From positions 1 to 64,000 of the forward strand of contig JADANN010000118.1 of NCBI GenBank assembly GCA_018806985.1: 64,000 nucleotides of DNA. Direction: 5' to 3'. The DNA comes from Angiostrongylus vasorum (lineage: Eukaryota; Nematoda; Chromadorea; Rhabditida; Metastrongylidae). The translations under genes were made by a program, and so were the position numbers. Below are positions 24,956 to 36,004 of the stretch, piece by piece (positions within the stretch are counted from its first letter, which is position 1; each line of letters starts with the position of its first letter). The notes beneath the pieces were generated by a model. That model had not been told where the DNA came from. It made no database searches and saw nothing but the letters and a program-made list of their open reading frames with translations.

Positions 24956-25067
24956 ATATCCTGACACTTACACTATCTCAATGGTTGTTACACATTAATA
25001 AGTTCAACCACGGATCTCCCTCATATGAGGGATCCCGATAGCCGGTTAGTCGCGAGGCTACGTGGCG

Positions 25068-25262
25068 TGATCGCTGATGGCACTGCTAGATAGAAAGCCA
25101 GCTGAGAGAAAGGCGAAGCGAAGGATCAGCGTGGTGGTGAACGCGTTAGCCCCGGAAATGGTAGTAGCTTGTTCGATTCCAACCGCAAACACCTTTGCGG
25201 TCTCGAGTTTTGCAAATATTCAGCATCATTGTGGTCGTTTTTCATTTAATAATTTCAACTAT
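25068..25262 (+). mobile_element. SINE-B copy 11
   Basis: Core with GCTGAGAGAAAGGCGAAGCG and the GCAAATATTCAGCATC block. Confidence 0.72.
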
Positions 25263-25864
25263 TTTGCTGTCTATAGTAAAAGCTTATACGATAGCATTTC
25301 ATCCCATCTAACTGATACTTCACAGCTATATCTGGCTATGGTACCTACAGTCTATTCCTTTCCTGGATTTAAATTCCATATGAGGATGGAATTTCATGAG
25401 AATGAGGAGAAAAATTTTCCAGTTTTCATTTATCTCATCCAGTTAAATCAATATATTTGAAGTGTCGCTTAGCCACCAGGACGGATCCAGTTACCGATCA
25501 CTTCCGTCCTTGTAGCATCTTAAAGCCCTACGTTTTATTTAAAGATTATCATTATCACCAGCATTTCGAGTGTTCATCGAATGGTCCCAAGCGCGCACCC
25601 ATTGACGTCTTTACTTTGTCCCTGTTGTTCGCCAGAACTTCTCATTGTGCTGCTCTCGCTCGATTAGCACGAGAATTAGGTTTTTTGTTCAGAATCGTCG
25701 CGAAGAATTTTGGCATTAAACAATCACTAACGGCTCACGTTCAACGGGAATCATTAAGACACATCGCGGGTCCGAGAAGCCTGATTTTTGATTTCTTGGC
25801 GTGTACGGCAGCATGACTGGCCTTTGATCGTTGAGCTCGCTCAGAACATCAAACTCTTAATGAA

Positions 25865-26022
25865 CATGTATTTTTTCATTGATAAGCTAACACGAGCTTG
25901 ACAAAAAACCTTACTGGACTAACGTTTTGGTGCTTTCGCCTTCTTCATAGATTGATCCGAGTCGATTGTCGATAAAGTTCTCTGTCAACCATGTGCCAAA
26001 TTATCAATGGAAAAAATACATG
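25865..26022. repeat. Foldback element F8a
   Basis: Terminal inverted repeats CATGTATTTTTTCATTGATAA and TTATCAATGGAAAAAATACATG enclose GATAAGCTAACACGAGC and CGCCTTCTTCATAG. A further inverted F segment lies at about 26400-26550 (GAAGAAGG...CGAAAAAGTTAGCC), next to the mariner fossil. Confidence 0.65.
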
Positions 26023-26554
26023 CTTTTTAGGCATGTCGAAGCTAGGAAAAGTCCGTCTTCGAAATATCAAATTCCTAGTCTTCGTTTACGTGAACAGGGA
26101 TATTCGTATTTTCAAGCTCTCGGTAGTTCTTTTTGAAAATTCTAACAATACCTTTCATTTTGCTCACTGACTGTCCAGGCTTCCGCGTATTGCACCAAGA
26201 CTGATGAACTATAGAGCTCAAAAGTTAGTTTAGAAGCCGGGTGTTATCTGGTTGTTCGTTTAGGTTATCATATCTCCGCTCAGAATGAACTTTATTAATC
26301 GAAATAAAAAAGCGATTCGAGCGGTGTCCTGCTGAATCAGATTCCATTCGATACAATGAAGGCCAACATAGGTGGACTAAGCGATGCAGACAACCGACTA
26401 CGGTCATTCTGCCTCTGAAGAAGGTCAGTGCGCCGAAAAAGTTAGCCCAGTGAAACTTTTCACCAACCCTCGTGTTGGCTTAGTAATCCAAGAAAACAAT
26501 TATTTATGTTGGGGTTAAGTGAAAATCGTCGGTTAGAAATAAAACTGTTAGGAT

Positions 26555-27520
26555 CTACACATTTCTTCTAACGACATGTTTATTTGTATTATTTGTGTAA
26601 AGCTCTTTTCTTCCGGAAGCCATAAAGACGTCGAAGGTAGTTTCGGCATCGACATGGTTCCTAAAGCATTTATCGCACCAGAAATTACAGAGGTTTTTGA
26701 ACAAGCTGAAGTCGATAGGCGAGAGGACTGGCGAATGTAGGGCATGAGGGGGATGTTTCGAAGCGCAGTTAGTGCGACTTCTGAAGCGTCGGTAGTGCGT
26801 CGTGTGGACTCGCTTTGTGGTGGAGAAACGCTTGTGATCTCTCGTTCACTAGTACATTCAGCTTACTATACGTGCTTCTCCACCGTAGTTGTTTCACCCG
26901 GATTCAGGAAGCTGTGCTCGACTAAACAAGCACTAGACCACCAGACATTCCACACGATCCTTTTCTTTTTGTGGAATTTCGGCTGTGGGAAGCGCTATAG
27001 GACTTTATCGCAATAAAACCACTGAGCCGATTGTCGTTCGGTGTCACAGAGAATCCATTTCTTGTTCCGTGTCACGGTAACGTAGAAAAGCAGGTCGTTC
27101 TGTTGGGCAGGAGAAGCTTGGAAATTTCCTCAAAACTTCGGCATCCTTGATTATCATTCAATCAGCACGACATTCAATTATTGAGCTTTTTTCGATCCTG
27201 TAATCTTCTTCAAATGTTACTAAAAAGTTGAGAAGGTTACATCGAGTTGTTCTTGAAAAAATTGCATATATGTGTCTACTCTCAGTAAAGTCTTCAACTC
27301 ATCGTTGTCAATGGCATAAGGACGTCTGCAACCTACCTTAGCTCCAATATCGAATTCTCCGAGAGGAAAAATCAGAGTTGTATTGTGCGCTCATTGACAA
27401 TTTTCTTCGTGCCACGCTTCAATAATGTTTCGTGTCATTTCCTCTGCACTGTAACCAAGTTTGAACTCGTAGAAGCAGATTCGCACAAATCGCTGTTTTT
27501 GAAGGTGAAATTCCTGCCTT
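26555..27520 (-). pseudogene. Decayed mariner transposase, cecropia/HsMar1-type
   Basis: Read on the minus strand, the pieces align in order with the HsMar1-like mariner transposase: N-terminal helix-turn-helix (VRICFYEFKLGYSAEEMTRN), GCRRPYAIDNDELKTLL, KKWILCDTERQSAQWF, KKKRIVWNVWWSSA with SFLNPGETTTVEKHV, HHKASPHDALPTLQK, then SPIDFSLFKNL and DKCFRNHVDAETTFDVF to a stop at 26555. The pieces lie in different frames with internal stops. Of the DD34D triad, the first aspartate (normally DEKWI) reads N-K before KWI and the second (normally HDNARPH) is lost, while the third, in SPxD, survives. It cannot be active. No terminal inverted repeats were found flanking it. Confidence 0.85.
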
Positions 27521-27549
27521 TAAAATTTATCAAGTATAATAAACGTTGA

Positions 27550-27821
27550 AAGATAAATCTCTGGACGTTAATGAATCAATGAGGGATGCGCCGTGCATTC
27601 GACTTCATTAAGTATCGTTTGGAGGCGATTGAATGCATACCTGGCGTTTACAATGACGGGCGGTGGCATACCGATGTATCGGGCCTGTGCTGCTATCCTC
27701 CCAGACAAGCCTGGTACCAATTCGCCGATTCCGGAGGGATGGAAGGCTTTGTGAGCTTGTGGAGAGGGATCGAACCCATATGTATTGCAGAGTATCTCTA
27801 AGCACTGCACTACAAGTGCCT
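27550..27821 (-). mobile_element. SINE-A copy 10
   Basis: Full length, adjacent to the N-terminal end of the mariner fossil. Confidence 0.85.
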
Positions 27822-28928
27822 CTTATCATGTATATGATTTCTACTACATTTTAACGATGAAAAAATACATGAAATTAGCTTTGCTGTAGTATATAACAGG
27901 GCAGTATTCGAAAAAAACTGTTGCTGAAACAGATGCGAGAAAAACGAGATTAAAGACCCAACATTAGTTTCCGAACATCCTGGCCTTTGTTTTCCTCACT
28001 ATTTTCTTTTGCTTATTGCGTTAATTGATGGTATCCTTTCTGGAGTACGGTTTTCCCTAATGTTAACGTTCTTACCCAGATGTTTATGTTTGGGTACTCA
28101 CAGCCTTTGCAACAAAGTCCTTCCTCTTTTCAATTTTCTTCCGTGCATTTCCATACCACGATTATTGGGAATGAATCGCTCTGTTTAGCGTTAATGGAAC
28201 TTTAAGTCCCCGTTCCTCGCCTCATGAATATCATGAATATCGTTTTCCATACGATTAAACATGGTCTGATGTTTTCATTGCGCAGGTAAAATCTGCATGA
28301 ATTCACTTGTAGAAGCTTTGAATACTAGATTAGGGTCTTGTGTGTACAGGAAAATATGTTCTTTACAGAAGAGAGAAGTTTGCGGCATTCTGAAGCGAAT
28401 ACCGTTTAAAGGAGGTTCTCTTTGACATGGTATTAAAAGGGATGAGAAGCTCAAACACAGGTTATAGTTGCTTGCAGATTGTTTAGATCCGCGCTGCCAT
28501 ACCTTGCTTGCCTTTCCAGACAGAAACATCTCTTGCATTTAGGCTGCTAGCACTGTTGTGACTTTCCTTACCAATTTTACCACATAACTCTTAATGGCCG
28601 ATAACCCACAGATTTTGTTTCTTCAAAAACGCAAAATTTTCCCTTTTTTAAGAGAAAACAAATAGCCTTCAATGAAGAAGGCGATGTTTCCAATAGTGTG
28701 TACGACTTCAAGCCAACAATGAGGTATATTTAAAAAATTTCCTTCTAGTGAGAATGTGGTCAATTTCACTGTGATACTTTGTACTGGCGAGTTGCGTCGT
28801 AATAATTCCCTCAGAAAACCTCTTACCCCACTCGTCCTATTCGAGTTCGCACGTTTGTATTAACTTTATAACACAATTTCCTAATGGTTGTCGTACCGTT
28901 AAAATGGCCGCTGATTGTCTTGTAAGAT

Positions 28929-29211
28929 AAAGGATAAAGGACAAAGCTTTCGGCGTTGATCAATCCCCGAGGGACGCGCCATGCATTCGCCTTCATTAAG
29001 CATCGTTTGGAGATTGAGTGCATATCTGGCCTTTACAATGAGTCGCGATGGCCTAGCGATGTATCGACCCAGTGCTACTATCCTCCCAGAGAAGTCTGGT
29101 ACCAATTTGCCGACCCCGGAGGGATGGAAGGCTTGGTGGGCCATGGCCGCTGGGACCGATTTCATGTTTGTGTCGCATTGGCGCCTCCAACCACTGCGCC
29201 ACACGCACGTC
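28929..29211 (-). mobile_element. SINE-A copy 11
   Basis: Full length, about 140 bp from the terminal exon at 29350. Confidence 0.87.
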
Positions 29212-29349
29212 ATGTAGGTGTAATTTTATCTAACGATATTTCACATATAAGGTGCCTCGACCTTATCTGAGTCGAGAACTTAGCAATAAGAACTGTTAAA
29301 GCCAGTAGTTAGATGCATGTTTTTCACCGTAAACTTTGGTTCCAGTGGT

Positions 29350-29570
29350 TCATGCTTCAATGGATTCAATATTAATGGCAATGTTGTGGTAGTAACAAAT
29401 TTTCGTAGTATTTTCTAGAAATCTGCGGACGTCACAAACGTTCAAAGAATTTAGTGGATTCTTACTATCCTCTTCAAAATGGGAATCGTTGCCTCCATCA
29501 GGATCGATAAAATAAGAACCATTGTTCTTTTCGTGTTCAGCAAGAGTGCCACTGACCACCTCGCTAAGCT
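29350..29570 (-). CDS. Terminal coding exon of an unidentified gene
   Basis: An open frame of 72 codons ends in TGA at 29350-29352 and is preceded by acceptor CACCTACAG at 29571. The peptide is hydrophilic and acidic, with GSYFIDPDGGNDSHFEED followed by VCDVRRFLENTTKICYYHN, and its composition is unlike random intergenic frames. A second possible acceptor (TTGTCTTAG, about 23 bases upstream, near 29593) would add about eight residues in the same frame. A possible small upstream exon encoding ICAFLRNWSEH lies near 29830-29865 with donor GTTAGT, in matching phase with that second acceptor; this is weak. I do not recognise the family. The gene would lie downstream of dnj-24 on the same strand, with the rest of its exons somewhere between 29.6 and 33.5 kb or beyond. 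Confidence 0.45.
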
Positions 29571-30074
29571 CTGTAGGTGCTGTAAATGACTAAGACAAGT
29601 TGTCCAGCTCTTCCAGAGATGATGTGGCGGCTTTTCATTGTATTGATTCGCGAATCCTATGTTTATACGTTCCAATCACTTTATATTAGCTTTCTGACTA
29701 ATGGACGTGCAGGAAGCAATTTATGCACTGGCGAGCGATTTACGAATGAAAGTGAAAAAATGTGATGTCTTACATACGAAAAAGTCTAAGCCAATCCACC
29801 TGTGAAGCCCTTATGAACGACTAACATGTTCAGACCAGTTACGCAGGAAGGCACAAATCTGTTGGTTGTTTGTTCTGTTTTAATTCCACTTTCTCAGATT
29901 TCCAAAGGTAGGTTGAATATCCATAAAGAACTTGTTGATTAGGAGATATTCGTTTCGCCAATAAGACCAACAATGTAACATCCAAGCTAGGTTCAGCTCT
30001 AAAAACATAGGCAGCTTGACCGCTAGAAGTCTTTGTTCATTAGTTTCTAACTATTTCACCTAAGTTGAAAGGGC

Positions 30075-30368
30075 AAAGGAAAAACGTTCGGAGTTAACGT
30101 ATTCCTTAGGGGATGCGCCATGTATTCGTCTTCATTAAGGATAGCAGCGATGGTGAACAGATGAATATTCGGCGTGTAGATGGACTCGTAAGGGACTACC
30201 GATGTCCCAAGCTAGCCACTAACCTCCTAGGGCAAATTTGGTTTGCAAACCAAATCAATTTGCCGACCACGGTGGAATGGAAAAATTGACGAGCTTATGG
30301 GGTGTATAATCGAATCAATAACAACGTGTTTGTTGCAAGGCACCCTCTAACCACTGCGTTACACACCA
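30075..30368 (-). mobile_element. SINE-A copy 12 (old)
   Basis: Recognisable from CCATGTATTCGTCTTCATTAAG to a head with ACCACTGCGTTACAC; heavily diverged with an internal duplication near 30238-30255. Confidence 0.65.
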
Positions 30369-30912
30369 AATTTGAATGAGGAAATACGAAAACTTCGAAA
30401 TGGCTGGTAAAGAAGTATAGGCGGCGTCGGGTAGTCATAATCAACAAATTGGGTCTCCTGTTAATAAGACAAATATCATCGTTAGCCTTGTGGATCGCCC
30501 CCTACAATTTCTTTCCTAAGTTAATCGCATGCCCTGATGAACGATTAGAAGGTCGGATTACATACTTCCGACAACCGAAAGTAGTAGTGACATCACTTGT
30601 GGAGAGGCAACCCTTTTAAATTTGGCGATGACTGATGAGAAAGCAGAAATCATGATATTTCTGACATTCCCACGGGGTTGAATACCAATCAGAAGCGAGG
30701 CGCCATTCCTCAAAAAAGAATGAAAAACATGCTCACTCGATGACGTCGCGCTGTGATTTCAGTGTTCCATGTGACTTACTACGTCAGATGGCATGTGCTT
30801 TTACATGTGAGTATGTTCAGTTGTAAACTACAAGTTCAAGTGTTCATCGAGTTTAACAGCTTAAGAGGGGAAAAAAGTAGTTAGATATTAGGAAAGCATT
30901 AGGTCAGTGCAA

Positions 30913-31189
30913 AGGGCGCCTGTGGCGAAGTGGTCGGTGACGCCCTGCAACACTCACGTGGAATCGATCCCAGCGCCCACGGCCCACCAAGCCTTGCATC
31001 CCTCCGGGGTCGGCAAATTGGTACCAGACTTGTCTGGGAGGATAACAGCACTGGCTCTATACATCGGTAAGCCACCGCGAGTCATTGTAAAGGCCAGATA
31101 TGCATTCATTCACCTCCAAACGATCCCTAATGAAGTCGAATCCATGGCGCATTCCTTAGGGATTGATTAACGCCGAGAGCTTTATCCTT
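30913..31189 (+). mobile_element. SINE-A copy 13
   Basis: Full length and close to the local consensus; likely one of the younger copies. Confidence 0.88.
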
Positions 31190-31359
31190 TTTATCCCTTT
31201 ATTAGGTCAGTTTGAAACATATAATGCGTCAGTAGAATCAGGCTCTTGTCTTGCGTATCACTGGTTCTGGAAATTGAAGCCATTACTTTACTAAAATTAT
31301 GTTCAGCATTAAATGCTGGAACACTATGAAGAATGCGTGATAATGCGTCTAGCGTTAGT

Positions 31360-31598
31360 AAATCGTTTAGAGATGTGCCATGCATCCGTCTTCATTAGTC
31401 GTGTCGAGGTGGTTGAATGCATATTTTACCCACACCAATCACTTTTGGAAACCTTTCCGTTTTTATCACCTCAGGTAAATCTGGGAAGTAATTTGCTGAT
31501 TCCGAGAGCATGGTGCTTATGCTTGGATCAGAGTGAGAATCGAACCAATGGTTGCTGGTGCATTGCAGAGCGCCTCCAACCATTGCGCTACACGTGGC
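31360..31598 (-). mobile_element. SINE-A copy 14 (old)
   Basis: Diverged; lies 170 bp from copy 13 in opposite orientation, so the pair could base-pair in a transcript. Confidence 0.65.
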
Positions 31599-32566
31599 AA
31601 TATCCTGACTGCTCTACAAATTGAGATTCAGTAGAAACTTACGATGCTGGAAACTCGAACAGTCTCGTGTTTTGCTCTCAATTTAGCGTGAATGTCACTT
31701 ATAGCGAGCGATATTTTTTTTTATACTAAGCAGCGACTTCTCATTATTTCATTCATTATCAAATCGAATATCATTCACTTATCCCATGAACCAAGACATT
31801 TGAAAAATGAGATTTTATACAAAAGAACCCTGAATAGAGAGCAAACCCTAGGTGTAGGTTAACAGAATGACTTTAAAAAAGGTCATCTAAGGTAGGATGG
31901 ATGAATAGTTTGTCAATGATCTGGCAGAAGACCCCAAAAATCGTAGGGCCACTATTCAGTGCTGTTGCTTTGAAATTTTGAAGAACGTTGATTGCTCTAT
32001 GCCAGTTGTGGTTAGAGTGATGGCATGATGTTGACATTTAGTTCCCGCTTGGTTTTACGTAGGAAACAATTTCGTTAGGATTAACATGTGATGTATGAGG
32101 AATAATTGGCCTACACAATGATCGAGTGTAGCTCCAATCATTCCGAGGGAACAAAAAAGGTCAGAAAGAATTCAGCTCTCAACCAAGATGGTGAGCGCTT
32201 AAAAATGTCTTCAAGAAAACGAATAAGCAGCATCGAAGGTAGCAACTTTAACTAGGAACTTGAGGCGAGAAGATGCCACTCTTGTGTAGGAAGATTTTTA
32301 AAAAAAGGGCAATTTAAAAACTATTTGTCGTCATTATTTATTAGACAGCTTGAACAATTATCTCAGCGGCCGATCCAAAATAACCCAAGAGAAGTCATAA
32401 CTAAATTTTTTACATCTACTTTAACACTTTGGGTTCCACGACTACTGATGGATGTGGGTTGTCCTCCGAAAGATTCTTGGATGTTCATATGGGTTATCTA
32501 ACAATTTACCAGAGTTACTCACTAGAGAAAGTTTCCATTACTGTGTACGCATGTTATTTCAAAAAA

Positions 32567-32730
32567 AAAGACGTTACCAAGATGATGCTGAGATATTTGC
32601 AAAACTCCGGACCGCAGGTGTCTGCGGTGGGGAACGAAGGCGCTATTACCCTTTCTTGGGCTAACGTGTTCACCAGCACACCATGCGAATCCTTCTTTTC
32701 GCCTGTCTCTCAGCTGGTTTTTAAAGACGT
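32567..32730 (-). mobile_element. SINE-B copy 12
   Basis: Well preserved core on the minus strand, between the unidentified terminal exon and dnj-24. Confidence 0.72.
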
Positions 32731-33092
32731 TAGTTTCTTCCGGAGTGAATCGAGAATACTGATGGTACGCCTCCATACACCCTCAAAGTCTTACTAATCT
32801 TCTCGATTGCTACCTGCAGAATTTATGAAAATTAGTGTTTCTGATTAGTCGAGGCTTACACTGTGAACCACTAAAGGTAAAAGTACTTTTTCAAAAAATT
32901 CACAAGTTTAGAAACATCTTCTGAACCACTAAGAGTGTGGTACTGGCACAATGTGAGCCTAGGGTAGGTCATTCGTTACTTAATTGCCTACAGATTTCAG
33001 AATGACAATAAAATAGCAATTTTAGACGATTAGCACTGAAAGGATTTACTTCATTAGCGTACATAATTTATTTAATCGCACACAGTGGAATA

Positions 33093-33166
33093 CAATGAAA
33101 GAGCAATGGTACCGAGATTCTCAGCACTCGTGAGACCGAGATTTGGCTACTGAGCTACAGCGTCCA
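33093..33166 (-). repeat. Isolated tRNA-like head
   Basis: On the minus strand it reads GGACGCTGTAGCTCAGTAGCC, resembling a tRNA 5' half with A box TAGCTCAGTAG; the rest does not fold into a clear tRNA. Probably a SINE remnant rather than a tRNA gene. Confidence 0.35.
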
Positions 33167-33575
33167 CTGAGAATTCTTGGCATTCTGGGACAACTATCTA
33201 CGTCAGTAAACACTGTGCAAGAATATTACATATGGCAAATGGAGACCGTGAATACGCCTCCCAAATCTGAAGAGACTGCGCTTGGGAGAGATACTAGTCT
33301 ATCGTACCGCTTCAGAGCTAGATACATAAAAAGCTCACCTAGAATAGAAACATAGTAGAAATATAGGAATGAAATTAGTAGTCAGAAATTAAAAATCAGC
33401 ATTATCGACCATATACCTATAATAGGACTCGAGTGCAAGATGATTCTGCGCGCTCAAAAAATGAGCTTTTATATCTTTCATGATATTATTAGTGGCGGAG
33501 ACGAGACAGCTGTGGCATGCAGGCCCTGTCTGGAACAGTACGAGGTACGCGTAACATAGTATGTAGAGTTAGTGC

Positions 33576-35959
33576 CTATTTAGCTGCAGCGACAGCGACG
33601 GAAGGATTTACTGTTCTGGATTTCAGCTCACCGTCTTCCAGAACCTCGATCACCTCCTCGCCGTCGTTCTCTGTTCGTTTCGTGACCACCTTTTTGCCGT
33701 CGACTATCTTAGTTGTAGTGGACGTTTTCCGAACTGTAGCATTCTTTCCTGGCTCCGATGAAGAAGAAAAGCGGATCACAGTCGAGAAATGACTGTAATA
33801 GGGTATCTTCGGACAAAGTAAAAATATAGAGGGATTTATGGATAAATACAAAACCCAAATGGATAAGGAACTTATTAAGAAACGGTAAACGTACCAATCG
33901 TCATCGCTCTTTGTTTTATCGTCATCGTAAAAGATATGCACTCGACTAGAAGGAAATTTATGCTCTAAAACAGAAAAACAGAGTAAGTGAAAGAAGGAAG
34001 ACGAATGATATATTATACGAAACTACAGTACCCTCATCTTTAAAAACATTATTAATCCATATTTCAAGACAAAGAAGATATTACACAGCGTCATTGACAT
34101 AAAAATTGGAAAACACTGAAGAGCTCCTTTTCCCGTTAACGGGTGACTGCTTAGTAACGTAATAGTAACGTTAGGGTAAAAAGAACTGGATGAGAGAAGG
34201 GCCTCGGTGGTGCAGTGGGTAATACACGAGCCTCCTGAAAGGGTAATCGCCGCTTCCAAACTGGACTGGGGTTCTGGGTTTTGCGAATTTCACGGCATTA
34301 TTGTGGTTGTATTTTACAAAATACCGTGCTATGGAAACATAATAGGCATTAATAAAAAGTTAAACACTGAAGAGTTTTCGTCTGCCTCCTAATCATTTCA
34401 TATTCTTCAGTTTTTATTACGCAAATCTACTGAAGCAACTTTTCAAACAACTAAGTTACAAGCGATGTGAGACTAAAACTCTTTGTTTCCCTACTTTTTA
34501 TAAAGGTATTTTTTCGTACTAGCTATATTATTGACGTATAATTGACCTTCTATTCAACTGCCTGATGTTCGGCATTGCATCTGCGAAGATGTCTGTCTAA
34601 CCGTAGATGGATATGTCTAGCCGAGGGTTAAATACAAACGAAAAGCACGAAAAGACGTCTATGAATGTCTTTTTTCACGAGCCGATTAGAAAGGACACGA
34701 TAAAGGTCTGTCTACACAGTAGCTCGTCAGAAATTCTCCCTGAGCTGATAAGCCTTGACTCGATCAACACCGTTACCACCATCACCACCGCTAATCGCCC
34801 GTCACACCACCGACAGACCTGCCAGAGTAATCCGGTAAGTTAGGCAAATAGCTGGCACTGAAAGAGCGCTACAAATTATGATTTGTTATGGCAGCACAAC
34901 CGGTTCAGGCACATGACACTGATCAGCTATCGATAATGTATGTAACGATTATGCTCAATGAAAACATAGCGAGCAGAATAAGCTGAATAACGTGATCATA
35001 ATCTGTGTATGGAGTACTTTTAATCCTTGTGAGCATCGGAGAGGTTATGCAAATAATTCGTCACTGCAATGTCAATTCGTCCTGATAGTTAAAAGCTGGC
35101 ATCCTGTTAATTACCTGGTAGCAAACTTTAGTACAAACACTATAAAGGGCCCATACCGTGGTTTGGACGTTTTTCCAGCATCTTTATCGTTTACGAGTAT
35201 GGATGGGTTTGCGATAAACCTCCGTCTTTTAGCATTTACAGCTATTCCCTGTCACACTACTCATTCTCAAGGCGGTCCTCATAGAGCGACCATATGTATA
35301 CGACCAGAGGAATGAACGTCGGTGAACGAATTTCAATATAAATGAATTTCAGACCAGCTCCAATAACATGGAACTGGAATTTCAAAGAAGGGTTAGGAGA
35401 AGAAAGGTATCGTTTGAAATCGCACGTAGATTTGTCAGAAGAACTGAACTTTAATGCAGTAAGACTAGAACAGAAAAACTGCCAATAACACAGCAAAAAA
35501 TTAGTCACTCTAGCCATCACATGTTTATAAATCAGAAAAAACAGCTTTGTGTTTTGACAGAGGATCAGATGCTTCCAAAGTTTTTAGAAGCCTTGATCTT
35601 GCACCGGCCTGCGGGTAAATATAATAAATATATAATATAATAATAATAATATAATATAATAATAATATAATGAATCGGAAAAATCAAAATTGAAAACGTG
35701 AGTAGAAAAAAGTGTGTGTGTGTGATGTCAGTCTGTGCAGTTTTCAGGGAATTGTTGTCAAAAACTACAGTTCCATGGAAACTACAAGGTTTTGAAGGAT
35801 CATGGTTTGAATTAAGAAACTCCAGTCGTCAGTCATTCGTGCACTTTAAGAGATAAACCACAATGTTCGGTCTATTCAACGAAGAAGACGAATGTGGCGA
35901 ACCACATGTCGAAGAAGAAGAAGAAGAAGAAGAAGAAGAAGAAAGAAGAAGAAGAAGAA

Positions 35960-36004
<45 letters not shown>

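Noticed and set aside
27586..27801. Recurring open frames of 60-100 codons in many places (for example 7057, 18813, 28956, 30907, 47311)
   Set aside because: All are translations of the SINE-A body on either strand.
33093..33166. tRNA gene
   Set aside because: A tRNA-like 5' half is visible, but no complete cloverleaf or proper B box; more likely a SINE head.
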